Source: Tannerella sp.
GTDB taxonomy: Bacteria; Bacteroidota; Bacteroidia; Bacteroidales; Tannerellaceae
Assembly (NCBI GenBank): GCA_031283785.1
Contig: JAITBC010000440.1
Coordinates: forward strand, 1-18,321
DNA length: 18,321 nt
Reading direction: 5' to 3'
Part shown: positions 1 through 8,580 of the stretch, in pieces
How the letters are laid out: every line of letters begins with the position of its first letter
Numbering within the stretch: position 1 is the stretch's first letter
The notes under the pieces: generated by a model
The model's input: the letters and a program-made list of their open reading frames with translations, nothing else
Told to the model about the DNA's origin: nothing
Databases searched by the model: none
Made by a program: the position numbers and the translations under genes

Positions 1-95
1 TACCTGAATAAAGTCAGATTATTTCGTAACACTTCCTATGTTTTTTAGTGCGGTATATATTTCCTGTTCGTAAAAGGTTACCGTGTTACGCGATT

Positions 96-2660
96 TTACG
101 ACTGAACCCAGCGCACGTATGCGAAATCCATACGGTGAGGCAGGTTTTTGTTATAAGGATATACGCGGAAGCCGGCTTTTAAGTGTCCGAACTCCTGTGC
201 GGTACGTTTTAATTCGAAATAGAGCATCGGGCCGTCTTCTTTTACCATTCGGAAGGGTTCGGACTGTACAAATTCCGTTTGGTGGGTTTCCGGATTATTA
301 CGTGTGAAGACAATATCTATGCCGAGCATACTTTTCAGGTCTTTGCGGTTTATGACGATCTCTATAGTGTATTCTTCGCCGATCGTCGGCTGGAATACTT
401 TGGGGTCATAATGGAATGATTCTATCTGAAATGAATCCCAGTGGGCCGCCACTTCTTTTTTCCAGTTTGCTATATTTTTAGCTTCTGCAAATTTGTTTTC
501 CGCAAGCATTCCGGAGCGGGCTGCCAGTTTGTTGTAGAATCGATTGAAGTAGTCGTCCATCATACGTTTCATAGTATAGTCGGGCGCAATTTGCGACATT
601 GAATTTTTGATATATTGTATCCATTCGGGAGAATATCCTTTACTGTTTCTGGCGAAGTATAAAGGAATGATTTCGTCTTCCAGCAGGTGATAAATTGTTG
701 CTGCGTCGAGTTGGTCCTGATATTGTTGGTTATCGTATGTACGTTTATCGGTAAGCGCCCATCCCGCGCCTTCGCTGTATCCTTCATACCACCAGCCGTC
801 GAGTACCGAGAGGTTCAGTACGCCGTTCATTTCGGCTTTTTCGCCGGATGTTCCGGATGCTTCAAGCGGACGGGTCGGAGTGTTGATCCACACGTCAACG
901 CCGGATATCAGGCGTCTGGCAAGGCGCATGTCGTAGTTCTCGAGGAAAATGATTTTACCGAGAAATTCCGGGCGGCGTGATATTTCCACAATATGTTTTA
1001 TCAGTCCCTGTCCGCCTCCGTCGGCAGGGTGTGCTTTTCCTGTAAATACGATTTGTACGGGATATTGTTCATTATTTACGATTTTAGCCAGGCGGTCGAG
1101 GTCTGTAAATAATAAATGGGCGCGTTTGTATGTTGCGAAACGGCGTCCGAAACCTAACAGCAGCGCGTTGGGGTTGATGCGGTCAAGGACAGTTACGACT
1201 TTAGACGGGTCTCCCTGGTTTTTAAGCCAGCTTTCCGTATATTGGTTTTTTATGTAATTAATAAGTTTCTTTTTCAGCGTTTTGCGTATGTTCCATACTT
1301 CTTCGTCGGAAGTTCTATGTATCTGTTTCCAGATATCTTTGTTGGACTGGTCTTTGATGAAGTTTTGACCGAAATTCACGTAGCAATATTTTTTCCATTC
1401 CGTTGCCATCCATGTCGGCATGTGTACGCCGTTCGTCACGTATCCCACATGCAGTTCTTCCGGGAAATATCCTTTCCACATAGGCGCGAACATGGATTGC
1501 GAAACTTTGCCGTGCAGATAGCTTACTCCATTAGCTTCCTGACATGTGTTGAGGGCGAATGTGCTCATGCTGAACTTCTCGTTAGTCCCCGGGTTCGTAC
1601 GTCCCATATCAATAAATTCCTGCCAGGAGATTCCCAGTTTGTGAGGGAAATGTCCCATATATTTGCCGAATAGCGTCTCGTCAAAATAATCATGTCCGGC
1701 AGGGACGGGTGTATGAACGGTATATAAGGAAGACGCGCGTACAATTTCAAGAGCTTCGTTAAATTCCAATTTTTCGTTTTCTATATAGTCAACCAAACGT
1801 TGTACGTTGATAAATGCGGCATGGCCTTCGTTACAGTGGTAGACTTGTTTTTTTGCACCTAACTTATTCAGTAACAAGATTCCTCCTATACCCAGAAGAT
1901 ATTCCTGTTTCATACGGTTTTCCCAGTCGCCGCCGTACAGTTGATGGGTAATTGGGCGGTCCCATTCGCTGTTTTCCGGTATATCCGTATCCATAAGATA
2001 CATCGGGATACGTCCGATGCTTACTTTCCAGATGTGCGCGTATACGATGCGGTCGTGGAACGGGACTTCCAGTATCATCGGTGATCCGTCGGAGGTATTT
2101 ACTTGTGTGATAGGGAGTTTTGAGAAATCCTGCGATTCGTAATTCGCTATCTGCTGTCCGTCCATCGACAGCGTTTGAGTGAAATAACCATATCGGTAGA
2201 GGAGGCCTACGGCGGCAAGGTCGATGTTACTGTCGCTTGCCTGTTTTAGATAATCGCCGGCGAGGATGCCGAGGCCGCCTGAATATATTTTCAGTACATT
2301 GGTCAGGCCGTATTCCATGCTGAAATAGGCGACAGACGGCTTTGTCCGGTCGGGTTTTGCTTCAATATAAGCTTTGAATAGATCGTATACATATTCTATT
2401 TTAGCCGTCATTTCAGGATTTTCCATGATGTCTTTCATTCGTTTGCTCGACAATTTCTGGAGCAGTTGAATAGGATTACCTTCCGTTTCTTTCCATAATT
2501 GCGAATCGATTTCGCCGAAAAGCTTTGCTCCTTCATGATTCCATACCCACCACAGGTTTGTGGCAATCTCGTGAAGTTTTTCTAATTTCTTAGGAAGTTT
2601 TGAGTGGGGAAACGTATCTCTCCAGATCGATTCGTTTGAATTAGTTGATAGTATTTTCAT
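96..2660 (-). CDS. glgP: Alpha-glucan (glycogen) phosphorylase, GT35, with N-terminal DUF3417-type region
   Basis: Cytosolic PLP enzyme that releases glucose 1-phosphate from the non-reducing ends of glycogen or other alpha-1,4-glucans using phosphate. The 854-residue length and the N-terminal helical region (about residues 15-115, with [16 protein letters not shown]) match the shorter 'alpha-glucan family phosphorylase' branch rather than the classical MalP/GlgP branch. The C-terminal catalytic part carries [12 protein letters not shown], the substrate/PLP segment [16 protein letters not shown] and [12 protein letters not shown]; by alignment with the usual GT-x-x-x-K motif, K608 is the PLP lysine. 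It lies 39 nt downstream of the glycogen synthase on the same strand, so the two are almost certainly one operon. No obvious terminator is seen in the 95 nt left of its stop. Seen: motifs, length and order. Family knowledge: reaction. The true substrate (glycogen or imported maltodextrin) is inferred. Confidence 0.93.
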   Translation of the reverse strand: MKILSTNSNESIWRDTFPHSKLPKKLEKLHEIATNLWWVWNHEGAKLFGEIDSQLWKETEGNPIQLLQKLSSKRMKDIMENPEMTAKIEYVYDLFKAYIEAKPDRTKPSVAYFSMEYGLTNVLKIYSGGLGILAGDYLKQASDSNIDLAAVGLLYRYGYFTQTLSMDGQQIANYESQDFSKLPITQVNTSDGSPMILEVPFHDRIVYAHIWKVSIGRIPMYLMDTDIPENSEWDRPITHQLYGGDWENRMKQEYLLGIGGILLLNKLGAKKQVYHCNEGHAAFINVQRLVDYIENEKLEFNEALEIVRASSLYTVHTPVPAGHDYFDETLFGKYMGHFPHKLGISWQEFIDMGRTNPGTNEKFSMSTFALNTCQEANGVSYLHGKVSQSMFAPMWKGYFPEELHVGYVTNGVHMPTWMATEWKKYCYVNFGQNFIKDQSNKDIWKQIHRTSDEEVWNIRKTLKKKLINYIKNQYTESWLKNQGDPSKVVTVLDRINPNALLLGFGRRFATYKRAHLLFTDLDRLAKIVNNEQYPVQIVFTGKAHPADGGGQGLIKHIVEISRRPEFLGKIIFLENYDMRLARRLISGVDVWINTPTRPLEASGTSGEKAEMNGVLNLSVLDGWWYEGYSEGAGWALTDKRTYDNQQYQDQLDAATIYHLLEDEIIPLYFARNSKGYSPEWIQYIKNSMSQIAPDYTMKRMMDDYFNRFYNKLAARSGMLAENKFAEAKNIANWKKEVAAHWDSFQIESFHYDPKVFQPTIGEEYTIEIVINRKDLKSMLGIDIVFTRNNPETHQTEFVQSEPFRMVKEDGPMLYFELKRTAQEFGHLKAGFRVYPYNKNLPHRMDFAYVRWVQS

Positions 2661-2699
2661 ATATGTAAATTTTAACCGCTATAATAATATTATTATAAA

Positions 2700-4337
2700 T
2701 TATCGGGATTTATTTCTGTTTCTTTTTTCAGCATTGGTGAAAGCTTTGTCAAAAGCTGCATAGTAGCATGAGATAAATTTATTCCATTCCGCCTGTGCGG
2801 CGATATGAAAGCAAAGGTTACGTACTTCCAGGGTGTCGGCATCCATCAGTTTCAGTAGTGTGCCGGCAATGTTGTTAACGACTTCGAAATAGTTGTCATC
2901 CGTACGTTTTATGACGGTTACGCCTTCTTTTACAGGGTAATTCGATGCAATTGTGTCCGCCCACATGCCGAATCCTGCAAGGTCGGTTGTTATGGTAGGT
3001 ACTCCAAATGCAACGCTTTCCAGCGGCGTGTATCCCCATGGTTCGTAATAAGAGGCGAAAACCGTAGCATCCATGCCGATAAGGAGGTCATAATACGGCA
3101 TGTTGAATATCCGGTCGTAACCGTCGAGATAACAGGGGACAAATATGATTCTCACTTTTTCCGGTGCGGAATTTGTGAAACCGGACGAAAGAATGAAATT
3201 CATGATGCTATCATTCTCCATATTGTGGAGCCAGTGCGTTATGAAGGGCGTCTGCATGGGAACTGTTGTGTTGTAATCATTTTCGATGACATACATAAGG
3301 TCTGCCCTTGCCGCGTAAACCCAGGCAGGCACCATGATGAATGCGACGGTTTCCCGTTTGTTCCCCGTCGATTTGCGAAGGACATTCATCGTGTCGATAA
3401 ATACATCAATACCTTTGCTCCTGTATTCGTAACGCCCGCTTGTAGCGATGAGAAACGCATCGTTACCGACCGGCCGGCCGGTAAGCTTTCCGGCGACAAG
3501 CATAAGCCTGTTGCGTGCTTCTTCCCGTTTTTTTGCATACAGATCACCTTCGGGCACAAAATTTTTCTCGAAACCGTTAGGTGTAACCACATCCGGAGCC
3601 TTATCCAGCAACTGTTTACATTCCATAGCCGTGATAAGGCTTACGGTAGCAAAGCAGTCGACAAACTTTGCGGTCTGTTTTTCCAGCGAATGTTTTGCTT
3701 CAACATTAAGTTCTTTTGCCATCCGGTCGCCGTTATATGAATGTAAATAACCGTATAAAGGTTTATTATTACAGGCAATCGAGCGCCCTGTCGTCGTGGC
3801 ATGCGTGATAAACAACGCAGCAATGGCCGGCACATGTTTTTGTATGTACAAAGCGCCCATTCCAAGCATCCATTCATTAAATACGGCAGCTACTTTTTTG
3901 CTGTTCAACGCGTAAAAATTATAAAAGCTTTCGATTACTAATCCGACGGAATAGGCGAAGATACACGAGTTGTCATAGTCGCCGTATGCGTGAGACGAAT
4001 CTACGCCGAAAGTTTCCCACATATCGTAGTAAAGGGAATCCCTTCTGTCGAAAAACGTCTTGTGTGAAACCAGCAAGACGACCGGTTCTCCGGGGATTTT
4101 CCAATGCCCGGTACGGATGTTAAGATCATCCGGCAGCGATCTTTTCCAATCGCAGAAAAGCGTCTTGTCTTCCGTGAAATCATTTGGATTATTGTTCAGA
4201 TCCGGCCCGATAAACAGAAGCCTGTCGCCAAAATCATTTTTTAATGTAAAAGCTCTTGATGAGAGAACCGTATAAATCCCGCCCACTTTGTTACAAACTT
4301 CCCAACTGCTCTCAAATATATAATCAAGTTTTATCAT
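2700..4337 (-). CDS. Glycogen synthase, GT3 (eukaryote-like) family
   Basis: Retaining glycosyltransferase that extends glycogen with alpha-1,4-glucose from a sugar nucleotide. The N-terminus SWEVCNKVGGIYTVLSSRA (residues 11-29) is the hallmark of the animal/fungal GT3 synthases rather than of bacterial GlgA (GT5), which normally has KTGGL there. Further GT3 marks are SGRYEYRSKGIDVFIDTM (arginine R302) and SYYEPWGYTPLE, whose E432 and E440 form the E-X7-E catalytic motif, followed by FGVPTITTDLAGFG. At 545 residues it is shorter than yeast or animal synthases, with no sign of their C-terminal phospho-regulated tail. It is first in the operon with the phosphorylase, and a consensus Bacteroidetes -7 box lies about 30 nt upstream. 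GT3 synthases of this kind are known in Bacteroides. The nucleotide donor (UDP- or ADP-glucose) cannot be read from the sequence. Confidence 0.92.
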   Translation of the reverse strand: MIKLDYIFESSWEVCNKVGGIYTVLSSRAFTLKNDFGDRLLFIGPDLNNNPNDFTEDKTLFCDWKRSLPDDLNIRTGHWKIPGEPVVLLVSHKTFFDRRDSLYYDMWETFGVDSSHAYGDYDNSCIFAYSVGLVIESFYNFYALNSKKVAAVFNEWMLGMGALYIQKHVPAIAALFITHATTTGRSIACNNKPLYGYLHSYNGDRMAKELNVEAKHSLEKQTAKFVDCFATVSLITAMECKQLLDKAPDVVTPNGFEKNFVPEGDLYAKKREEARNRLMLVAGKLTGRPVGNDAFLIATSGRYEYRSKGIDVFIDTMNVLRKSTGNKRETVAFIMVPAWVYAARADLMYVIENDYNTTVPMQTPFITHWLHNMENDSIMNFILSSGFTNSAPEKVRIIFVPCYLDGYDRIFNMPYYDLLIGMDATVFASYYEPWGYTPLESVAFGVPTITTDLAGFGMWADTIASNYPVKEGVTVIKRTDDNYFEVVNNIAGTLLKLMDADTLEVRNLCFHIAAQAEWNKFISCYYAAFDKAFTNAEKRNRNKSR

Positions 4338-4366
4338 TAAAATTGTGTTGATTCAGAATTTGAAGT

Positions 4367-4375
4367 GCAAAGATA
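4367..4375 (-). promoter_or_regulatory. -7 box of the glycogen synthase/phosphorylase operon
   Basis: On the minus strand this reads TATCTTTGC, an exact match to the Bacteroidetes -7 consensus TAnnTTTGC. Transcription would start near 4361, giving a leader of about 23 nt before the ATG at 4337. The -33 TTG element is not clear (an A-rich tract is present instead). It is back to back with the plus-strand promoter at 4399-4427. Confidence 0.6.
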
Positions 4376-4398
4376 ACGATTTTTTTTGAAGAAATATG

Positions 4399-4427
4399 TT
4401 GGTTGTTCGGATTTTGTTTATCTTTAC
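4399..4427 (+). promoter_or_regulatory. Promoter of the acyltransferase - omega-amidase - M64 peptidase run
   Basis: TTG at 4399-4401, a 17-nt spacer, then TATCTTTAC at 4419-4427, which is one base off the -7 consensus TAnnTTTG. The start would fall near 4434, about 50 nt upstream of the TTG start codon at 4483. It diverges from the glycogen operon promoter. Confidence 0.5.
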
Positions 4428-4482
4428 ACCTCTTTTAAGCGAGAAAGGAACTTATATTGTTGAATAAAGAAAAGACAAAGAA

Positions 4483-5037
4483 TTGAAAATAAAGCGTACA
4501 TTATGCAGGTGGATACTGCATTTATCCGGATGGACAATGGGGCCTGACGGCGGTGATATTCCTAAATCCGTAATATGTGTAGCACCTCATACAAGTAATC
4601 TTGATTTGACGTTAGGTAAGCTTTTTTATAATGCATTGGGGAAAAAATCCAAATTCCTGATGAAGAAGGAATGGTTCTTTTTCCCTTTTAACGTTTTATT
4701 TAAGAGCATGGGAGGTATCCCCGTCAACCGTGATAAATCGTCGTCGACGACGGAACAGATTGCCAGGGAATTTGCCTTGCATGATTCTTTTCATATTGCA
4801 ATCACCCCGGAGGGCACACGAAAGAAAACCACAGAATGGAGAAAAGGTTTTTATTATATTGCACTGAAGGCCGGCGTTCCCGTTCAGGTTGCATATATTG
4901 ATTACGGGAAAAAGGAAATTGGGATGAAAGCGACGTTTTATCCGACAGGGAATGTGGAAGAAGATATTCTTGCGATTCGTTCGATGTACGACGGAATAAG
5001 AGGGTATCATGAGAAAAATTTCACTAAGATTAAATGA
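4483..5037 (+). CDS. 1-acyl-sn-glycerol-3-phosphate acyltransferase-like protein (PlsC superfamily)
   Basis: Probable lysophospholipid-type acyltransferase acting at the inner face of the cytoplasmic membrane. All the LPLAT blocks are visible: HTSNLD (H36 and D41, the HX4D catalytic pair), GGIPVNR at about 77-83, TPEGTRKK at about 108-115, and the proline-containing VPVQVAY near 132-138. At 184 residues it is a compact member with no long transmembrane helix, so it probably associates peripherally. The start is the TTG at 4483: the frame closes with TAA at 4465-4467, and the first in-frame ATG (codon 19) would leave only 17 residues before the catalytic histidine. It begins a plus-strand operon, with the next gene 17 nt downstream. 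Whether the substrate is lysophosphatidate or another lysolipid such as an ornithine lipid precursor is not decided by the sequence. Confidence 0.85.
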   Translation: MKIKRTLCRWILHLSGWTMGPDGGDIPKSVICVAPHTSNLDLTLGKLFYNALGKKSKFLMKKEWFFFPFNVLFKSMGGIPVNRDKSSSTTEQIAREFALHDSFHIAITPEGTRKKTTEWRKGFYYIALKAGVPVQVAYIDYGKKEIGMKATFYPTGNVEEDILAIRSMYDGIRGYHEKNFTKIK

Positions 5038-5054
5038 CTTAAAATATTATATTT

Positions 5055-5846
5055 ATGGAAGATTTCAGTTCGTTACGTATCAGCATGGTACAATCGCATA
5101 TCGTTTGGGAAGATGTGGAGGAAAATATTTGTTATTACGGTGAATTAATGCGTCGCCTGAAAGGGAAAACCGACCTGGCCGTTTTGCCGGAATTGTTTAC
5201 GACCGGTTTGTCGATGCGGGCGGAAGAGCTATCCGAGCCGAATGACGGGAGAACGATCACGGCAGTAAAAAAATACGCTCGGGATTACGGTTTTGCTGTG
5301 ACGGGGAGTTTTATGGCTTCCGACGCGGGCAGGTATTTTAACCGCGGTTTTTTTATCACCCCCGACGGGCAAGAGTTTTATTATGATAAACGGCACTTAT
5401 TCGGCATGGCCGGCGAAGACAAATGTTTTTCACGCGGGACGAGCCGTCTTATCGTTGACTTCCGTGGCTGGAAAATTTGCCTGATGATCTGTTATGACCT
5501 GCGCTTTCCTGTGTGGAGCCGTAATGCGGATAATGCCTTTGATGTATTGATTTATGCAGCTAACTGGGCCGAATCCCGCAGGAAGGTGTGGAAATCGTTG
5601 CTCCAGGCCAGGGCGATAGAAAATATGTGTTATGTATGCGGCGTAAACCGTATTGGCGTCGATGCACGCGAATTTAAATACCATGGCGGTTCGCTGATAT
5701 ACTCTCCTAAAGGTAAAAAACTGTTTTATGCCGGAGAGAAGGAAGCGAAAACCGTTACGGGAATCATTAAACGCGCAGACCTCGAAAAATTGCGTGACAA
5801 ATTTCCGGCCTGGATGGATGCCGATAAATTTGAATTGCAACCGTGA
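5055..5846 (+). CDS. yafV: Omega-amidase / YafV-type nitrilase-superfamily amidohydrolase
   Basis: Carbon-nitrogen hydrolase of the YafV/Nit2 type, expected to hydrolyse alpha-ketoglutaramate or alpha-ketosuccinamate to the keto acid and ammonia, repairing the products of glutamine and asparagine transamination. The nitrilase triad is present: E46 in LPELFTTGLSM, K112 in YYDKRHLFGMAGEDK, and C146 in CLMICYDLRFPVWSRN. The segment DLRFPVWSRN and the C-terminal FPAWMDADKFEL closely resemble E. coli YafV, as does the 263-residue length. It lies 17 nt after the acyltransferase and 36 nt before the M64 peptidase on the same strand. N-carbamoylputrescine amidase (AguB) is the main alternative because an agmatine deiminase is nearby, but the active-site surroundings fit YafV better. 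Confidence 0.88.
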   Translation: MEDFSSLRISMVQSHIVWEDVEENICYYGELMRRLKGKTDLAVLPELFTTGLSMRAEELSEPNDGRTITAVKKYARDYGFAVTGSFMASDAGRYFNRGFFITPDGQEFYYDKRHLFGMAGEDKCFSRGTSRLIVDFRGWKICLMICYDLRFPVWSRNADNAFDVLIYAANWAESRRKVWKSLLQARAIENMCYVCGVNRIGVDAREFKYHGGSLIYSPKGKKLFYAGEKEAKTVTGIIKRADLEKLRDKFPAWMDADKFELQP

Positions 5847-5882
5847 ACTGTTGAATAATTACCGGATAATACGGAAGAAAAT

Positions 5883-7169
5883 ATGCGTACGGTTTGTTTT
5901 TTGTCGATGATCATCCCGTTGTGTGTTTCATTAAGCGCACAGGCAACTTTTGGCGACCGTTTCAACGGGAAGCAGTTGCGGATGGATTTTGCACTTAGCG
6001 GGAATGCCGAAAAACAGTCGGCAGCGTTGCTGCAGTTACGTGAGGAACCGTTATGGGGAGGCCCCCGTGAAAATCTTATAGATCCGTTTGAATATGGAGG
6101 GTATATGTTAAAAATATATGATAAGGCGAGCCGGGAGCTCATTTATTCGCGCGGGTTTAATACATTGTTCGAAGAATGGCGTACGACGGAACAGGCGCAA
6201 ACAGAGACGCAGGCATGGATAAACAGTATGGTTATGCCCTTCCCGCACCGTACGGCGACAGCGGTGTTGTTAGCGCGTAACCGTTCCGTGAATGAAATGG
6301 ATACATTGATGACGTTGGAGATAGAGCCGTCGAGTATTTTCATCGATCGTAGCCGTTTGAAAGATAATCCGACGGCAAATATTCAGGTTCATGGAGAACC
6401 TTCCGGGAAAGTCGACCTGGCTTTTGTTGCCGAGGGTTATATCGCGTCCGAAAAAGATAAGTTTTTTGCCGATGCAAAACGTTTTACGGATTCGCTGTTT
6501 GCTATACCGCCGTATGACCGGCGCCGCGAGGATTTCAACGTCAGAGCGGTCTTCCTCGAATCGGGCGAGTCGGGGACAGACTTTTCCGGCAGAGGGATTT
6601 TTAAAAATACGGCATTAAATTCCGGCTTTTATACGTTCGGTACAGACCGTTACCTGACGACGCCTGATATGAAGGCGATACGCGACGCGGTATGGAATAT
6701 ACCGTGCGATGCCGTTTTTGTGCTGGTCAATTCCGAGACTTACGGCGGTGGCGGAATGTATAATTTTTATGCTATCGGAACAGCCGATAATGAGCGTACG
6801 ATACAAGTGTTTGTGCATGAGTTCGGACATAGTTTTGCCGGCCTTGCCGACGAATATTTCTCATCCGAAACTTCATATAACGATTTCTACAACATACGCT
6901 TCGAACCGTGGGAGCCTAATATTACCACTTTAGTGGATTTTGATAAGAAATGGAAAGATATGCTGCCTGCCGGGACGCCGGTCCCGACGCCTGCGGAAGC
7001 TCCGTATTCCGGCAAGGCAGGCGTCTTCGAAGGCGGAGGTTACCTTGCGAAAGGGATCTACCGGCCGATGGATCACTGTATGATGCGGGATTTGAATCCT
7101 TTCTGTCCTGTTTGTAGCATGGCGATCCTGCAAATGATAGATTTCCTGACGGACAGGAAGTCGCCGTGA
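5883..7169 (+). CDS. Secreted M64-family zinc peptidase ('IgA peptidase M64')
   Basis: Exported metallopeptidase. The N-terminus MRTVCFLSMIIPLCVSLSAQ is a type I signal peptide with a likely cut after SAQ, near residue 20; the cysteine at position 14 does not sit in a good lipobox. Residues about 25-160 match the N-terminal domain of the Bacteroides M64 proteins, followed by VDLAFVAEGY (178-187) and the zinc site HEFGHSFAGLADEY at 312-325, with H312, E313 and H316 as the HEXXH core and the acidic DE at 323-324 as probable further ligand. The C-terminal MDHCMMRDLNPFCPVCSMAI carries three cysteines, typical of the family. Family prototypes cleave immunoglobulin A in Clostridium, but many gut Bacteroidales homologues have unproven substrates, so IgA cleavage should not be assumed. 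It is third in the operon and points toward pepT. Confidence 0.88.
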   Translation: MRTVCFLSMIIPLCVSLSAQATFGDRFNGKQLRMDFALSGNAEKQSAALLQLREEPLWGGPRENLIDPFEYGGYMLKIYDKASRELIYSRGFNTLFEEWRTTEQAQTETQAWINSMVMPFPHRTATAVLLARNRSVNEMDTLMTLEIEPSSIFIDRSRLKDNPTANIQVHGEPSGKVDLAFVAEGYIASEKDKFFADAKRFTDSLFAIPPYDRRREDFNVRAVFLESGESGTDFSGRGIFKNTALNSGFYTFGTDRYLTTPDMKAIRDAVWNIPCDAVFVLVNSETYGGGGMYNFYAIGTADNERTIQVFVHEFGHSFAGLADEYFSSETSYNDFYNIRFEPWEPNITTLVDFDKKWKDMLPAGTPVPTPAEAPYSGKAGVFEGGGYLAKGIYRPMDHCMMRDLNPFCPVCSMAILQMIDFLTDRKSP

Positions 7170-7180
7170 TTACCCGATTA

Positions 7181-7298
7181 TGTGCCGGAGCGCAGATCTT
7201 TTTTATACGGCGCAGCCTGCGTCCCGGCGCTAACCGGCAACGTTGTGCCGGAACTGGTCTTATACGGCGCAGCCTGCGTCCCTCGGCGCTAACCGGCA
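7181..7298. repeat. Two tandem copies of a roughly 60-nt GC-rich repeat in the convergent junction
   Basis: Unit 1 (7181-7243) and unit 2 (7244-7298) both start with TGTGCCGGA. They then share a 37/39-nt core (7203-7239 and 7260-7298) beginning TTATACGGCGCAGCCTGCG and ending GGCGCTAACCGGCA; the cores differ only by a 2-nt insertion in unit 2. Each core holds the palindrome CGCAGCCTGCG, and CCGGCA/TGCCGG form a 6-bp stem at 7234-7251. Unit 2 extends into pepT and supplies its last codons and its stop. The position between converging genes suggests a REP-like palindromic element that may also act as a two-way terminator. Confidence 0.8.
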
Positions 7299-8539
7299 GC
7301 CTGTTGCGAATATTCTGAACAGGTAAGGCGGATGATATTCAATATTGTCTCTTTGCTTTTTTCCAGCGATTTTACGGGAAGGTATTCGTAACGTCCGTGG
7401 AAATTCATCCCGCCGGCAAAGATATTAGGGCAGGGGAGTCCCATGAAAGAAAGCCGGGCGCCGTCGGTGCCTCCGCGTATCGGCTTGACGACCGGCGTAA
7501 CGCCGCAAGCTTTCATTGCCTCGAATGCGATATCGACAATTTCCTTATGAGGTTCGACCTTTTCGCGCATATTATAATACTGGTCTTTTATCTCTGCCTT
7601 TATATCTATATTCATAGATTCTCTCATGTCGTGCACTATCTTTTCGACGAGCGACTTTTTTGCTTCGAACAGATTGCGGTCGTGGTCGCGTATGATATAT
7701 GACAGCGTCGCATTTTCCACTGTCCCGCCGAACGCGGTCAGGTGATAGAATCCTTCGTAGTTTTCCGTTTTTTCGGGCCGTTCGTTTTCCGGTAGACGGT
7801 TATGGAAGCAGATGGCAGACTGCAGGGCGTTCTGCATTTTATTTTTTGCATATCCCGGATGGATATTACGTCCCTTAATGGTGACAAGCGCCGAAGCTGC
7901 GTTGAAATTTTCATATTCCAATTCTCCAATAGCGCCTCCATCGACGGTATAAGCCCATTTGCAACCGAACGTTTCAACGTCGAAGCGGTCGGCGCCACGT
8001 CCTGTTTCTTCGTCCGGCGTGAATGCGATACGTACTTTCCCGTGTTTTATTTCGGGATGCTCCAGGAGATGTTGCATGGCGGAGACAATTGCCGCAATGC
8101 CGGCCTTATCGTCTGCACCCAGCAACGTTGTGCCGTCCGTTACAATCAAATCCTGCCCAATGTAACTGTTTATTTCCGGAAACACGGCAGACGACAGGAC
8201 GATATTTTCTTTTTCGTTAAGAACGATATCGCCTCCACGATAATTTATAATACGAGGTTTCACTTTATGGCCGGACATATCCGGGCTTGTATCGAGATGT
8301 GCGATGAAACCGATGACAGGCACGTTGGCCGGCGCGTTGGCGCTTGCCGGAAGGGTTGCCGTGACATATCCGTTCTCATCAAGCGAGGCGTCGTTCATGC
8401 CGGCTTCATGTAATTGTCTGACAAGTTCTTCGGCAAAAACGACCTGGCCTGCCGTACTCGGCATGGATGCGGCGTTCTCATCGGAACGGGTATCAAAAGT
8501 CACATAATCAAGAAAAAGATCCACTTCTTTCATATTCAT
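7289..8539 (-). CDS. pepT: Peptidase T (tripeptide aminopeptidase), M20B family
   Basis: Cytosolic di-zinc aminopeptidase removing the N-terminal residue of tripeptides. Using the ATG at 8539 the protein is 416 residues, close to the 408 of E. coli PepT. The metal and catalytic residues are all visible: H81 and D83 in AHLDTSPD, D143 in [10 protein letters not shown]177/E178 in [11 protein letters not shown]200 in YTVDGG, and H381 in [28 protein letters not shown] is also characteristic. The frame stays open upstream to an ATG at 8617, but that would add 26 residues unlike the family and overlap the end of aguA, so 8539 (or 8533, two codons on) is preferred. It lies 41 nt after aguA, probably in the same operon. 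Its last three codons and stop fall inside the tandem repeat at 7260-7298. Confidence 0.93.
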   Translation of the reverse strand: MNMKEVDLFLDYVTFDTRSDENAASMPSTAGQVVFAEELVRQLHEAGMNDASLDENGYVTATLPASANAPANVPVIGFIAHLDTSPDMSGHKVKPRIINYRGGDIVLNEKENIVLSSAVFPEINSYIGQDLIVTDGTTLLGADDKAGIAAIVSAMQHLLEHPEIKHGKVRIAFTPDEETGRGADRFDVETFGCKWAYTVDGGAIGELEYENFNAASALVTIKGRNIHPGYAKNKMQNALQSAICFHNRLPENERPEKTENYEGFYHLTAFGGTVENATLSYIIRDHDRNLFEAKKSLVEKIVHDMRESMNIDIKAEIKDQYYNMREKVEPHKEIVDIAFEAMKACGVTPVVKPIRGGTDGARLSFMGLPCPNIFAGGMNFHGRYEYLPVKSLEKSKETILNIIRLTCSEYSQQAAG

Positions 8540-8580
8540 TCTTTTATTCGTTTGGTGATTAACTTTTCTCATTCGCGGTA

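Noticed and set aside
19..95. A short minus-strand reading frame continuing past the end of glgP (ending in a TAA at 19-21)
   Set aside because: It overlaps the end of glgP out of frame, has no plausible start and no recognisable protein; the glgP C-terminus already looks complete.
69..100. CGTAAAA/TTTTACG inverted repeat as a glgP terminator
   Set aside because: The stem is AT-rich with an 18-nt loop and overlaps the stop codon; too weak to call.
5055..5846. The nitrilase as N-carbamoylputrescine amidase (AguB) working with AguA
   Set aside because: The PELFTTGLSM, YDLRFPVWSRN and C-terminal FPAWMDADKF segments match YafV-type omega-amidases; it is also in a different, oppositely oriented operon.
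7181..7298. A CRISPR array
   Set aside because: Only two units, nearly contiguous and similar over their whole length, with no unique spacers and no cas genes nearby.
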